DNA from: Fasciola hepatica
Lineage: Eukaryota; Platyhelminthes; Trematoda; Plagiorchiida; Fasciolidae
NCBI GenBank assembly: GCA_948099385.1
Contig: CANUEZ040000168.1
Span: forward strand, 6,425,001 to 6,489,000
Length of the DNA stretch: 64,000 nt
Direction: 5' to 3'
This document shows positions 44,831 to 58,902 of the stretch, one piece after another. A program made the translations under genes and the position numbers. Below the pieces are notes generated by a model. The model saw only the letters and a list, made by a program, of their open reading frames with translations, was not told where the DNA came from and searched no databases. Positions within the stretch are counted from its first letter, which is position 1, and every line of letters begins with the position of its first letter.

Positions 44831-46899
44831 AGCGGACTTCAGCTCTCTCCCTTTTGTCTAGTTTCCCAGTTACCTCATGAAGATAGTGAGTAAGATAAGC
44901 CACTCAGGACTTCCGGAGAATGAAAACGTGTTGGTAGGATGTATCGATCGGCGGCTTCCCAGGTGGTTTATTAGGCGGCCTCTGTTCAGCCTTTCCATGA
45001 CCTTCAGGAATACTGAAGTGCATCCCTTTCACTCCCTTTGTGGATTAAAGTGACCGTGGATGTAATTGTTTCCTGTAGCACATCACCTTTTTCGAACTGT
45101 GTTAAACAGAAGAGTTAACGGCTCGACTGACATATCAACTGACGGTTTCACTACTGCTGGATGAAGTCCATCAGGTCCTACCACATTACACAATGGCAGA
45201 GTCCCGGGATACTTGTAGACTTCGCTCTCACAAAAGTCAGTGCCTAGCATCTCCGAGATGTGCGTGTTCTTTTTCTGATGGGCCCTCCTCGACCCGGCCT
45301 ATACACCTCTTGGAAGTACCACAAAGGATTTAAAGCCTTTTATTGCTCGGTACAGTCCCTTGCTTTTCTTTCACCCTTGACACATCCCACAGTTCTTCCC
45401 AAGGTGTTCTTCGATTGCACGTTACTGTGGTAAACTTTGTGATTCACCTTGAAGTTTGCAATAATCATTTTTCCGTAGCTTCTTTAGCCTTCCAGTTGTG
45501 TTCCAACTGCCCCCCTTCTGGCCTTTCAGTGCCGCAGAACGACCCGGCGCCCATGTGTACGGGCGTACCTTTCCAGGCGGCCTGCTTTCGCTTGGTCGCT
45601 TTTTTACGCAACTGCTCCGCCGAAGAGGGGTGTCTTTTCTCCTTGCTTTCCTCTAGCGAGCTAACTCGTTGGTGGTATTTGACAGTTTTTTTCGAAGTGC
45701 CCCCACCGTGTCTACACACACTCTTCCCAACTTGGCACTATGCACTCGACCTGCAACAAGAGTTCCCACAGATTTTCTTTGTTTATTCCGGAAAAGATTT
45801 CTCACCCATTTGGCCAGCGCCCTCCTTCCTTGGAGATTCACTGTTATTCTTAGGACACCGTGGTCGAGCTTGCCAACCGGGCCCTCTAGGTCCAGTGTTT
45901 CTAAATTATCGAGGGCACTTGTGATGGCTGAGTTAAGGAATGACGGTGCATAACCATTCCTTCACCAGGTTACCTGCTCCCCTTATTGAAACAGGGTCTT
46001 CCGGTCGGTAAAATCCCTCAATTTCTCCCCAGAAATTCCCTCTAGGGCCTCCTTGATTTCCCGGTCTACTTTAAGTGCGGTAAACTCACCTAGTGGGAAC
46101 AATTTTCGCCATTCACTTTCCACTATATTAGGGTAAGATAACAGTCCTTCATCCTCCTCTTTGCAGGACCTTAGATTTCGGTACATTCAGGTTATCGAGA
46201 TTTTAGATCTCGCCGTCCTGATAACCATCTCTACGGTTTGCACGCTTGACAAGGCAAGCCGTCCATCTTCGTGATTGTTGTGGTGGCCTGCCACCAGTGT
46301 GGGAACCCCACTTCCTGTGTGACTATCATCTCTATCGGCAAGATGGTCTATGTATTGTTGTGGACACAATCCATTGATGTCTTCAGTCGGTTGTTACTAT
46401 GTTTCGTTGAGCTCTGAAATCAGTACCCTTGGTCCTAGCCTGCCGTTCCAGCCACGTTTTCCCTACGATTTGCTGCTTTCGTGCAGACTACCGGCAGCCC
46501 CGCCATTTCCCGACTTTGCTCTTGGTCCGTCATCGGGGGACTTTCGCTCCAAGGGCATCGTGCCCGAGAGCACCGACTATTCTGCTGAAGAACCGTCTTG
46601 CTAATATCAGTGCTCCCATTTAGTTTGCTATCACCTGCCGACCTGGCAGCCTGTTGCGTATGTGCCTCCGGAGGAAAGTGCTTCACCGTCTGCGACTTCG
46701 TGCTCCCCGAGCAAACTACCCCAGTTTAGCCTGCATTGACCGCCCCTGTAGCCTTGATTGCGGACACTGGCTGATGAGTCCTCTTGACTCGTATTCGGGG
46801 CGCCTTTGTCAGCTCCGTGTGGTATCCCGTTGTTCGAATGTCTTCAGGCCCTGCCAGCTTTTTACGCACATTTGCATCTTCGGATGCAACCCAGGTGAC

Positions 46900-47312
46900 C
46901 CCACATTCGCCAAGCCTCGAGCCATCAGCCATGCTTAGAAACTCGTCGCTACGTAACGGACTGGAGAATTTAACAAGTGCGGGTGCGGCTCACACTTGTC
47001 CCTCCCTTCTGACCCTGTCCACTTCCACAGCCGCCTCACTCTTTTGCGAGTGACATGCCCGAGGATATCCACGGTCCGCAAAGGGTCCACTACACAGCCC
47101 TTAAAGGCTCCCTCTCACTGCCTGTTTTCCTTAATACAGGGTTCGGGTATGCCTCTTGCGATCAAGTTTCTGTTTCTTCCAGGTGCAATGTCACTGGATT
47201 TATGCAGCCTGCGAACTTCCAAAGCAACCTCCATCAGCAATATTTCGCGGTCTGCTATCCGTTCTTGAAGCTCGTTGACCACTTCTTTCTCTGACTCGAT
47301 CCTCCTTGCCAC
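46900..47312 (-). pseudogene. ORF1-like fragment of the third CR1-like copy
   Basis: The frame 47312-47115 is helical and charged (ESEKEVVNELQERIADREIL) and leads into GRNRNLIARGIPEPC, a motif of flatworm CR1 ORF1 proteins. It ends in a shift by 47110. Confidence 0.6.
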
Positions 47313-50300
47313 GTGGTTTTTCCTTTCAGAAATCTCTTCTTGTTTCGGGCTATTTTCTTCGGGCTACCGGCGCTTCGGATGAGCGCAAGCCCTTGCACTA
47401 TCCTTCGAGTAACTTCGGATCCCTTCCTATAACCCTGATAACTGTAGTCAGTGACTCACCCTTTTGCTACTCTCCGGAGGACTTTTGAACTGCAGCCTTC
47501 AGGTCGTCTGGCTATAGCGAACTTGGGGTGGCTTCCTCTGCTGCCTGTTGTGGGCAATCTGTTTCTGTGCCCTTACTGCTAGGCGCCTGTCTAGGCGCCT
47601 GCTTACTATGTTCTTGGATCCAGTTTTTTCACTCTCAGTTATCCGAGTCATTGCTTGATATTTGCGGTACACTGAGTAGCACCACTTAGCTAACCCTTCT
47701 CTTTACGCTTGACACCGTAAATCACGTGCGTCGCTCGTGAGTCCGCTCTTTTCAACTGGGCCCTTTGCTAATCTCTGTTTGGCGTGCCCCTAGTGGGGGG
47801 TACGGGAGCTTCCAGTTCGCCCACTATAAGGACTGGTAAGTGACGTGCAAACAAGTAAACGGATGTCACAGTGCGAGATGGAAAAGTTAACCTGACAGAT
47901 TAAATTTTCAGACTCAGACTTGTGCAAAAGCACAAGTAAAGATGTGAGGCGACTTGGTCTGCAGACAACAAACTGAAAGTTAGCTCACCTGCCCGTTTTT
48001 CCATTTAAAGACACAAAACACTCAACTGTTCCTTCTTCGCAGAGTCTTCCGGGGGACGTGATTTAGTTGGCACACAACGGAAGCGATATAGTTTTGTAGT
48101 CCGCGCCCAGATAGTCAGGTTGTCGGTGCCTTTCCATGGCTCCAAACACGGTTTGTCCGGTGGTAGAAGGTGCTCGCATATCCACTTGCAAACTCAAATG
48201 CTATTTGCTCCTTTTACTATCGTTCTCTTTGTTACGCAACAACGTACAGAAATTCAGCAAGGGGGCTGCGGCCAGTGGGAAGCTGCCAAATGGGGAAGTG
48301 ACCGGCCGCGGCGGAAGTTGAACTCTGGTCGTTACTCTCCAAAGTTCACGATGGTGACGCATTGACCATGGCCGAACCGTTAGGACTTTTGGGCCCGCGT
48401 CACTTCAAGATTTTCTTTAGGCTAACCAGGTGAAAACCATTGCGATGTTGGAAGCTGCGAAGTCTACAATGATTTGCAGGACATAGTATTCCAATTTGTA
48501 TGAGAACGGTGGATCTAATTCCATTGCTCGAGGTCCAACACAGAAGAAGAATTATTGTGATTGCCTCGTCTATTTTGGTGTCACTGGAAAATGCAAACGG
48601 TAAACCGGCCCCTTCGCGGCCAACCCACTCTGAATATGAGTGCTGCCGCTCCAATTCTTCCTTCATTATTCAAGTAATAAGTGCCATGATTCGTTGTCGC
48701 GAGCGCCTTTTTACGTGCACGACCGCCTGCATAATAGTTTAACTCGGCTCTATCATCTGCAGGATTCGTGTTTCAAGTAAAGAGAAGTGAGTGAGTGTAA
48801 GATTGGAAGGTTTTCCTAATAAGTTTATTGGGTCAGCTTCGAGCAGCTTCGACGTACCCTCCTCTACTCGCTTCCATGAGTAAGGAATAGGTTTCTCTCT
48901 AGAATCCGTCAACTGTAGTCGAAGAATAAGATATGCTCATCTGTCCGATAACAGCTTTGCCGTAAGTAATAACTTTGTCTCAAAGAATTGTTTTTGTGCT
49001 GGGATTGACCCACTTTCTACTGTCCCACGATATCTATCTGTGAGCTCTTTAGAGCTCTCCATTAGGCCTTTAGGATTCTCAAAGGTTTCCACACGGAAGT
49101 CTGAAAGACCCGTGACCAAGTCATTTAATAAATGTTCATAGGTACGTATACGTAAATCCACACATACGTGAAAGGGTGGGGGATCCAGCTTCACATAAAC
49201 TACCAATCAGTGTGAAAGTTCATACCACAAAAAAACCGTAAAACTACCTCTTATCTGTCACTGGAACCGTCAGCTTTCCACATCAAGTGAGGTTTATCTG
49301 AGACATCAACTGGCAATGGAATGCTGAAAGTCTTCGACGGTCGTTTTTTCTCTGAAGTCATCTTACGGAGACAGTGAAAAATAACAATAATAATGATAAT
49401 GGCATATTTCTCGGCTATGGTCGAGACACACGCGCAGGTACATGACCATGGTGTACAGATTTACTCAATAAGATGCAATATTCACAAACTTCAGGTGCAA
49501 AAGTCAAAAGCGCCAGCTGTAGAAGAACAAAGCCAGCGATAGCTTATATGGATCACTCTAACAGTGGCTGGCGCGGCCACTTTGAACCGGTTCCGATTTC
49601 GTGCTGGGCGGTGGCGCACCGCGGGGATACAGAGTAGGTCCTTCATTCATAATGCTAGAGGTGCATTATCAACGAGGATGATGGATGCCATGAAAAACGG
49701 CGTTTTACCGGGGATCTGCGAGCAGCGAAGTTTTAAATAGGAAGAAAAAGAGATTGTATGGAAGTACACTCGGGGAAATTGATGCATGCGAAGAGAATAG
49801 CAAACCATGAAGCTGACGCAAAACCTGAATGTCGGTTCTACCAGGGTTCAATAAAAAGACTGAGTTATGAAAAAAGGAGACACGGAACCAATTTTAATAA
49901 TGTACATTTGGGAACTTTAGTGAGTGTGGAAGGAAAAAAGTCCATTTGAAGGTGAGTTTAATTTCAGGATCAGTAACCTGTACCATTCAGAAATGCGAAA
50001 GTACGACTGGAGGGTCCTGAAAAAGTGGAGGATCAATTTCTAGCAGGACACGAATCGAGGGCAAAGTGGACTGGTGCAACAGATACTAAAGTGGAAAATC
50101 CCCGCATTGACTTGAGCATTATTACGCTGTTTCACTGAAAAATACGTATATATATATGTACATTGAAGCACTGAGCCTCAGTGCTATTCAACGTCATTAC
50201 TGGTAACATGCAACATTCTATGGGTATGGTTCGTCCTGCGGGGTAAGGGATATGTGTCGGTCAATCAGCCGGGTGTGGCTAGATATGACGGATTTAAATG

Positions 50301-52690
50301 ACGACTGGTATATTGGCAGGTTGCGTGTGAACTGTCACTTGTGTTGGCTGTAATGTTGATATCTGCCGGAGAGGTTTTGTGTTAGAAAACTCTAATTAGC
50401 ACGACAGGCAGTTGGGGGTATTTTCTACCGCGTGGCTTGATTGCAGTCCCAGATGCTATGAAAGATTCCACTTGGGTTCCTGCCGGTACGAGTCAAAGTG
50501 GCATCTTTGGTTATCCAGTTTGGCGACTGAGGTAGTTGGAGGTGACGAACCTGAAATAAATAGGGATTGTAGTCTAGACGTGATTCCAACTGTGGGTTAG
50601 GGTAATATATGACGACAACAGTATTGAACTGGTTATGTTTATGTGAATGGGGCAAGAAAAACTGTCTTCCCAAATAACGAATAAGATCATTCAAATGTTC
50701 TCTATTCATTTCGTAGTTTTTCATTCATTAACGGGTGAGCATTGCCTCTATATTTTAATTTCTATTCCTGTACGTGCAAATGAAACAAGTTGACTTGCCC
50801 AAAGATTTCGCTGGATGACGTCTGCCCAACATTTTTGCATTTTGAATGTCACAATTGAATGATTTGTAAATCTCTTGATGCCGTGTGACTTACAGTGACA
50901 GTGGCAGATAAACTTCACAGTTTTCAAAGTTAGAGCTTCAATAACCCGGGCTTCAGCCCCGAATGAACTTTGCACAACTCGAAAACTTTGTCCCGCTTTC
51001 GAAGTTACCTTGGGATGTTCTGCCCCCGAAGTTAGACTACGGCCTTTTTAAAATCCTTAACCGTCGTGGCATGTACAACCATCATCACGAGCATATTCCA
51101 AAAGGGCAGCTGTATTGAGGGAAAGACCGAAAGCGCCACACTGTAACATAGGAGCAAAGAGCGACTTTGCAAATATCTCCTCCTTCGTTTATGGAAGAAA
51201 GCCAGACGGGCAGAAGCCAATAAAGAACAGGCAATGGTCACTGAAATCATTTTCAGTGCATCTTTCCAAACCTCAGGGAACTGATGCAGAACATAGGCAG
51301 CCGCAAGTGCGAAAGGCAGGTGGCACCCCGTTTAAAGCCCTGAGGACGGCACACTGACTGACCGTGGAAAATCATCCAACGCGGAAATCAGACCACTACA
51401 AAATAGACCCGCCTCCACCTGTGGCCTGGCAATCCACCGGACAGGGACTCGACCAAAACCTCATACCACAGCCAACAAATAGAAACAAGTACGGAGAAAA
51501 AAAGGTAAAGGAAAACGAACCTGTAAGAACCTAGAAGTTTATACCATTCATAAGCCACCAAACTTCACTACATCTGGTGCAAGCCTCACTGTATGAACCG
51601 TCGACCAGAAGCCAAAGTGAAAGGACTGGCACTTAAAACATACTCGTATTGAAGAGTCAGCGACTAGAGAGAATCAGAAGAAGTATAGCCGGTCTGTAAA
51701 TGATGAACAGGGACCCGAGTCAGTCAGACCAACTCTGCTTTGACCAGGAAAAGGGCGGTATGGTGATGGAGCACCGAACGAGTTTGCAGTTGAAAAACGA
51801 TAAACTAAAATGTTTAAGCCAAACGGCTGGCTTGCTTGCGCCAGCTTAGCGGCTGAGCCAATAGTTAGACACTATCTACTAAATCCAGGAAGCTGTTGAC
51901 TTTTTCTTTTGATTGGTAAATTTAAATCTTGTGGATCATAACCACTTTCCTGCTTTGTTTTCATTGGACATAGCACTTGGAGAAATCGCATTTTAGTAAA
52001 TGTAAAACTCGAAGCTTGTCCAAGGCTTTAGATCCCGAGACAACACTGATGGCGCCCTGGAAGGTCCAAGTTGTTGCTGAGGTACCGGAAGACAACGGGC
52101 GCCGTTCTTTAGATGTCCGGGGCTGGAGGGGTGTACATTCTGTGATATTTGATCCAGTTGGCTTCGTTAGGCCTGCAACCAGATAGCGAAAACACCTTTA
52201 TTTACGTAATAGGCCCAAGGATACTGGATACAGTTATGCTCAGAGTGCATAGCACGTGGGGGAAGATTGTCCTGAGAGACCTTCATCAAGCCCGGGCTGG
52301 AGGGATCCCTTGTGGTGGAATGAGACGCAAAGTCTTGAATTCACAGAGAACTACACAATTTTGAGGCTTCTAATCCCAGTTGCTCCGGTTGTCGATGACA
52401 TTTTCTTCTGGCTGATTACCACAGCCAAACTGAGAGCAAAAGAAGCCGGATAAGGGGATGGGGTGGAGTCCAAAACAAGACAGCGCGACACAAAGCGGCA
52501 CCTCACTATAGACAGTAAGTTAACTGGCTTGACTGTATGACTTTTGAAGATGTAAAGCGGGATGAAAATGCAGTAAAAGATATTCACTGAACTTCTGTTT
52601 TCGGACAACCAAATGCTGGGGGAGACCAATGTAGAAATCCAGCTTTTTCTAGAAGATAGTTTTGTCCCGCGAAAGAACAATGTCTTCCGG
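47313..52690. other. Long stretch without a recognised gene
   Basis: This is probably old repeat debris. Minus-strand frames at 48666-48400 and 49206-48937 and plus-strand frames at 48120-48365 and 49758-49949 are open, but I recognise none. A short (TA)n lies at about 50147-50158 and an AAT-rich run at 49382-49402. The minus-strand frame 51250-51032 ends in a WN...VKDFKKAV pattern that vaguely resembles a LINE C-terminus; I do not rely on it. Confidence 0.4.
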
Positions 52691-53060
52691 GAGTGTTCCG
52701 CAGAGCACTAGCCCCTTAGCTAAAAAAGTCAATTTGAAGAGAGTTACTTGGTCTTGGTTTTAAAATCTTTCTGCTGTGACCACGGAGAGAAGAGGCTGGA
52801 CAGGCGAAGAAGAAATTGCTTAGATCCAATTCAAAAAGCTGAAACATCAAAAACGGATCACCTCTTATGCGTCTTAAGTCAAGGGGGTAGAGATTGAGGA
52901 GTGAAAGGGGGGCTGAATGGGGTAGGTGGGACTGACCCCATACTGCTTTGGTGGAAGCCCTCTGAACATTTTCTAGGATCTTAAGATATCGGACAAGACC
53001 AGAGTGCAGTATCTGGCTACCTTGCTCTAGAGAAGTGGGGATGAGCGATATAAATCTTAA
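52691..53060 (-). pseudogene. C-terminal fragment of another CR1-like LINE
   Basis: The minus-strand sequence from about 53060 to 52700 encodes ILENVQRASTKAVWGQ, APLSLLNLYPLDLRRIRGDP and FACPASSLRGHSRKILKPR, the thumb/tail pattern of CR1/Jockey polymerases (LE.VQRRATK ... L..LYPL..RR.RGD). Upstream sequence to about 53450 is compatible with the same element but is strongly decayed. Confidence 0.65.
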
Positions 53061-53782
53061 GTGATATCAGAGACAACAGAGCGAATGTCACAAAGTGATG
53101 GTAAAAATTAAAACGGTTCAATGCCAAATGGATAAATCCATTTACCAACTGAGTCCGACTGACCAAGAGCCAAAATGAAACTTGACATCGAGAAACAACA
53201 GAACTAAGGAAGGAAAGGTCAGACATAGTCACGGCAGCCCAAGGGACATCATCCTTACCCTCACAGTCCAACCGAACCTCTTCATGACCCCAAACCAGAC
53301 GATTCCTAACTGTTCTTTACCCAAAGACACAAGAATGTCAATCCACGACTGTATCAAAACGAATGCCAAATTGGGTGAAACAACGCTTTAGACGGTGTCT
53401 GAGTTGTGCGGTGATATAACAGCTTTACAAGCCACCCAGCCATACTCGGCTTTAGTCTTTCTTAGGCCAACCGCACATGAAGCTACCAGGGGAAGACAAC
53501 CGCTCGCCCGAGTAATATTGCAAGAGAAAGCAGCGTTCAGTCGGCCCGGAATTTTCAGAAACATATCTCACACAACTGCTACACCTGAGCATATCCGAAT
53601 TTCGCCGTCCTTTCTTCTCCCCTTAATAAAGTTTTCAGTGAGTGTGCTGAGATTTTATAGCCTCCAACTGCTTCAGTATCTCCAACAAGCTGGCTGAGCG
53701 TGGACAAGAAGTGGTAGGCAATAACACCCACACAATGGGCACCACAAACACCTGTTTCACCTAAGGTAACCCAGCCGGAGAG

Positions 53783-54370
53783 ATGGATATTTACGGATAC
53801 ACTTTGATCCTAAAAGACTCCGGCCGAAGTCGAGCCGGTGGTTTTACTCTACCCAAGTGGAATGCTACCCCAGCACTCGTCACGTCTTTACCGCCGATCC
53901 CTCGCATTTACTGTCTCCGGTCAAACATGACGCTGAATGGCAAAGTTGTGCTCATAGCAGGCATAATATACCTATCGCCACAGTAAAAATAGTGAAAATC
54001 GGCGTCACTCATTGAACAAATAAAGGAGATAAAGAACAGCCGCCAATTTACCCAACCGCTGCTAATGGGGGACTTTAACCCTATCCTAATATACCGGCCC
54101 AGCCATCGCTACACGGACCCAACTTTTGGTTGCCTCTTACTGTATAATCTCTCTGAAAGGTCCAGGACGCAACATACCTCGAGTACCTCTGGGTTCCTCC
54201 ACGGGCAAACACCTTCACTTCCTGATCTTGTCACAACAAACGAGCCGCACCAGCAGGACACAGCCTACCACTCCTGCCATGCAAGGACGAGTGATCACGA
54301 GGTCTTGGGCTTTGCCTTCGCCATCAAATGGCCATCTCGCAGTTCTTCACCAAGGACAGTAAGATCTTGA
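53783..54370 (+). pseudogene. Endonuclease remnant of the plus-strand CR1-like LINE
   Basis: The frame 54065-54370 reads LMGDFNPI, LHGQTPSLPDLVTTNEPHQQ and TSDHEVLGFAF, which correspond to the GDFN, LDLVITN and SDH blocks of APE endonucleases; the final Asp-His pair is preserved. The preceding frame 53783-53986 has AGGFTL and VVLIAGIIYLSP, equivalents of GGVALY and GIIYRSP. Confidence 0.75.
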
Positions 54371-56350
54371 AACGAATCGCTTTCTTCCAGCCTAGGGAGC
54401 TTCCAACACTCCAACTAGAACAGGTTTCCTGAGATGCTGACGTAAAACACTTAACTGACAAATTTAACTAGGCATTTCTAGCGAAGACTCGTTTCTTGCA
54501 GGAAGTATAGGTGAAAATTACCACCAGGCGCATACTACCACCTCTCGTCCCTTTCCAGCTGGAGCAGCATGCACGTCTGTTTGCCATATTGAAGTGCACC
54601 CAGCTGACAGCAGGCACGGATGAATTCAAACGGATTCCAAAGGAATCCAAGCCGGAAATCCGTGATTACTTAATAGAGGCTAAAAATGGCTTCCTAGCAC
54701 AGGCCCGCTCCAAAAAATCCGTTCTATTTGGCCACACTCGCCACACAGGGGGGAACAGACCATTTGCTCTAGCCCTCCGCCTTTCTGAAGGTACCCCATT
54801 TGCTTCATTCGGGCAAGTGATCGAGATCTTTGTGGATGGCTTTCGCTGTAAAACGAAATCCGGACTGCATCAAGCTCTAATTCCGGGGCGATCAACTACA
54901 TCTCAAACATGTCAGTCCGCGTAGCTCAATGGGCCCGGACATCACATGCCCCAGGTTACTAAGGGAATGTGCAAACATTCTAGGTCCTACATATTTCCCT
55001 CTACTCTGACGCTGTCTAGACTGCAGCACTTTCTGAAACTCGTGGAAAGGAGTCTTTATTTCACTTATTTTCAAAAAATGGTGGCAGACACTTCCTTTTC
55101 AGCTACAGGCCGTATGTCCAACTAGTATCCATAAAAAGGTCACGGAGCGCATCTATAAACACTCTACGGTACGCCTTTTGCAGAAGAATAAAAATGTTCC
55201 CTTTCAACACGGATTTTTACCGGGTAGACCATGCACCACCAACATGCTAACTAGCACCGCTGGTTCAACACAGGCTTAAAACCCGGGCAAAACCTCCCAC
55301 CCCAACGTCACGGATTTTGTGAAATCCTTCGACAGGGTGCTGTACTCTACCTTGCTGCACAAGTTGGAGGTGCACGACGTCACCAGAAAACATATCTGCT
55401 TGCTTGAGAGCTTCTTGCCTGGGCTCGCCTTCACCGTGCGTGCAAGCGCCTTGTGCTCCCGTCTACCCACTATCACTGTAAAAGTCCATTAGGGACCCGT
55501 ACTGGGTCCCTTGCCGCTCCCGAACCACATCTACCGTAAAGTCCAAAGTCGCCATGTACACAGATGGTATGACCATCTGGGAACCTCCATGTGCACTACT
55601 ACAGTGGGCCGAGAATGCAGCCAAGCTTTGGCCAGTGGATTGGAACCTACCGATAAACGACGGTAAATGCATCAGCATGTGCTTCAATGGCTCCATGGAT
55701 CAATCTTTATGAACCATCGGAATTCAGAGGGTGGGCTAGCGTCAGATAAAAGATTTCTGGCTGACCAGTCACCTAGTCTTCTCATCACATCAAATGAGAA
55801 CTAGCAGGGCTGCCCTCTGAAGTTTAAACCATATTGGGAGGACTATCTCTATATATTCAAGGAAGATTTTCATTTTCTTTACGGCACCTACTTCGGCCCC
55901 ATCTTAGAATACGGCTGTCAGATTGCGCAAACGGGTCTCCGTTGTGAAGGTTATTATCTTGAACTGGTTTAGAGAAAGGCTACAAAACTGTGGGGGGCTG
56001 ACCGACTCGTCTCACCCGTTTAGACTGACCGCACTCAACCTCCGTCCCCTGGATGTGAGGTGCATCCAAGAGGATACTCTCTTACTTTTCCTCCTTTTCT
56101 CTTCCGGGCTGGTCGATCGATCCTAAAAACGGTCAAATTTGGGTTACCTCAGTGGCAACCTAAGAAGCTGTTCAGGCATTGCCCGCGAATGTTCTTGAGC
56201 CAACAATGTTTCACGTCAAAGGTGATCCCTACCTAGATTAAACTCCCTCCAGAGGTAGCAGACGCCCTAGAAAAGCAAATTTAAGCCAAAGTTAGGCAAG
56301 CAAGCGAAACTCCCACTAACTCCATCGCAAAACTCCTAACCAGAGTTTTA
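53783..56350 (+). mobile_element. Decayed CR1-like LINE on the plus strand
   Basis: It begins with endonuclease remnants at 53783-54370 and continues through RT-like debris to about 56350. It points away from the minus-strand fragment at 52.7-53.0 kb. Many stops and shifts make it non-functional, and its boundaries are approximate. Confidence 0.65.
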
Positions 56351-58902
56351 CTGCAATCGTTACCTTTATTTGTGCCTTTAGTTTTGCCTTTTGATTTTGC
56401 CCGATATGCCGTACCTAACACACTCTCTCCATGTGAAGTGCGGAACGACTTCACCGTCCAGTAATTCTCCTTTAAAAACTAAGGAAAAAGTACTATATTG
56501 GAAATCCTTCGGGCTCAAGCCCCAAACCCGTGTGTTACTCCAAGAAAGTCAGGGAAAATGATTTGAAAGAGGTAACAGTAAAGCGGTACAGATAGACAAA
56601 ATTGGAACAAGGAGGGGACAGAAAATATGAACACTTCTTTTTGACGCCTATATTAGGAAACGTTAGATGCAGTAATGGATATAGACATGCCGTGGGTTGG
56701 ATGCCTAAGCAGCACTGAACAGTCGTGTTCCTCCTCCCAGAATATTGTATGCTTCCTTCACTCAGACTTCCCTCCTGAGCTTCCTTAAGATATTCGGGGT
56801 ATACTATTGTTGTGGCTGATGCAACCTCGACATTGTGGTTTTCTGTCATTACCGGCAACGAATAATCAGTGCTGTAGACTACAAACGACCCATCTGCCTA
56901 GCCGGAACCTCATTCTACGGACAGCGAGGTTCCGGCACTCTACCGGCGAAGTATCAAACAGGGGTATCCCTGAACAAGCGTAGACGAGTAGAACTCAGGG
57001 AAAGAATGTGATAGTTCTGTTCCATTCGCACGCAGCTTGAGAAAACCCACTCTGTCAAATCAGCCTTATCCTGTTCAGGGCGCACTACAACCGAAGTCTA
57101 TGCTTTTCCACACAAAAATAAAAAAAGTCATGCTTGTGTGACTCATCTCAATGCAATCCTGGATGTAGATTATTGCGGCGCGAATGCAAGCATGATCTGC
57201 TTCCACGTCAAGCGAAAATGTATGAAAAGTTTGGGCCCTACAAGCATAATGCTCATGGCCCAATGCCCGCCTGTATGTGCTCTCCGCTACTTATTTTATG
57301 TCTATAAAAAAGCAGTATTTTATATGACGGATGATAAATACACGTCAATGCAAGTTACTGTGCATTCTGATGCAATTTCGGGCCATTTGATCACTACTGG
57401 GAGACTACCCTGTTTGGCGGGAACCGCGAAGGATGGAATACTATGAGACTCTCGTCATGTTTGTTCTCATGTAGACTGTGCTTGGAGTATTAGAAAGCAG
57501 TGTACAATCTATGGTAAGAATTGGGAACTTAAATATGCCTGCCGTGGTTGTAGAAGGTTGATTCTGCGCCAGCATTACTCCCAAACGGATAAACCGATGT
57601 AAGTTTGAGGAACGAGGAAGTATAGTTGGTGGGGGGGGGACCACCACGAACCTTTGACAACGGAAGGCCTTTCCGACGGAGCTGGAACTTTTGAGGGTAT
57701 GAGAGAAGGGGAAATAGTGAGGCTTTGACAAAAAAGCAAGGAAGATTCTGGTAAGTGCTAAGGAAGAGAGGAAGCCGAGGTTCTCACGCAGACAGCGAAA
57801 CAGACCAATAATGTGAGGGTGAAGTAACCGAAGAAGGTTGGCCAGGGAATGGCTGTATGAAGGAAGACAAAGTCCAGGTAAAAAGAGGGCGAGGGAAAAT
57901 GCCTGACACAGGATAGAAGGCGGGGTTCAGGGCCTTGGAAGGGGAGGCCTGCACACTAGTTAGCATGGTAGTCAAGTTGTAAATTTCGAGTGATAATGAC
58001 GCCGGAAGCAACCGACAGGCAGTAATCCGTGCTAATCCACTGCCAGTTACTGGAGGCAAAAAATGGAGGGCGAGCGAACGGTGGGATGTGATGCAGTAAA
58101 TTTACTACACATGGTAGAATCCCTTGAAGATGCCACCGTTAGGCGGGTAATGTTGTTTTGCTGGTGGAGACCAGAGGAAAAGCCGCCAAAGGACACGGTC
58201 ACCTCCCACATTGGCAGAGTTTGCAAACCCCATATGGAAGGACACGTTATCAGCAGCCGTTAAAAGGTTGAAGACATCAACAAAGGGAACTATCAGCTTT
58301 CTTTTCAAAAATACAACGTCCAAGGGATTGAAGTTCACTCAGGCGCAACACTCCTTCAGACTACAATAAAGACTAGGCAAAGCCACCGTAACCGAGAGTC
58401 CTCGGGATCCAGGTTCCATAAAACCCGAGGCAGCAGGCGAGTGAAGAGCAGGGAGAGACTAGAAAGCAAACAGCTCCACTGTCTCGTACTCCGGCTAAAA
58501 TGAGAAGAAAGAGCAGAAAAAATACGGCAGGCCCAAAGGAAACGCCGGGGCTGACGGCAGTGCAAAATTGGTCAGGCCGCTGAAGCGAGAACCTCGAGCG
58601 GTGGACTAGTCCATCAAAAACTCCGAGCAGAGGCCGAGGAAGAAAGTGACTGCTTTTGGCCTCCAAAACGATTCTAGCATGCGTAATAAATGGCCAGAAA
58701 TCTAGGCCAGGAAGGAAGGGATAGATGTGATAGCAGCCGCTAAAAAGTGGCCAAAACGGAGAGACTGGGAATGGAGTGGGCTAACCCATTGCAAATTACA
58801 AAGGTAGGATAGAAAAAAGGTGAGGCAAAGAGGTGGTGACGGTTCTGCCAGCAAAACACCTGGAACAATACTAAGAAAATAAGTAGGCCATGGCCAGTAC
58901 CT
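56351..58902. other. Unassigned DNA before the Gypsy element
   Basis: I see no gene. Several frames of 60-107 codons exist on both strands (for example 56858-56535, 58059-57784, 58666-58373 minus), none with a recognisable motif. The region is GA-rich on the plus strand between 57.6 and 58.8 kb, which suggests repeat debris. Confidence 0.45.

Larger units (their letters stand above)
43633..47312 (-). mobile_element. Decayed CR1-like LINE, third copy
   Basis: Order on the minus strand: ORF1-like coiled coil and linker (47312-46900), strongly decayed ORF1/ORF2 sequence (46900-45000), RT entry (about 45200-44850), RT palm and thumb (44830-44100) and C-terminal tail (44031-43633). Orientation and order are consistent, so I treat it as a single old insertion, though its 5' boundary is uncertain. 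Confidence 0.7.

Noticed and set aside
49937..49965. A 16-nt mini-intron (GTGAGT...TTTCAG)
   Set aside because: It is far below the size of spliceable introns and an in-frame stop lies just before the supposed donor.
51032..51250. LINE C-terminus on the minus strand
   Set aside because: Only a vague WN...VKDFKKAV pattern supports it, with no thumb block upstream in any frame.
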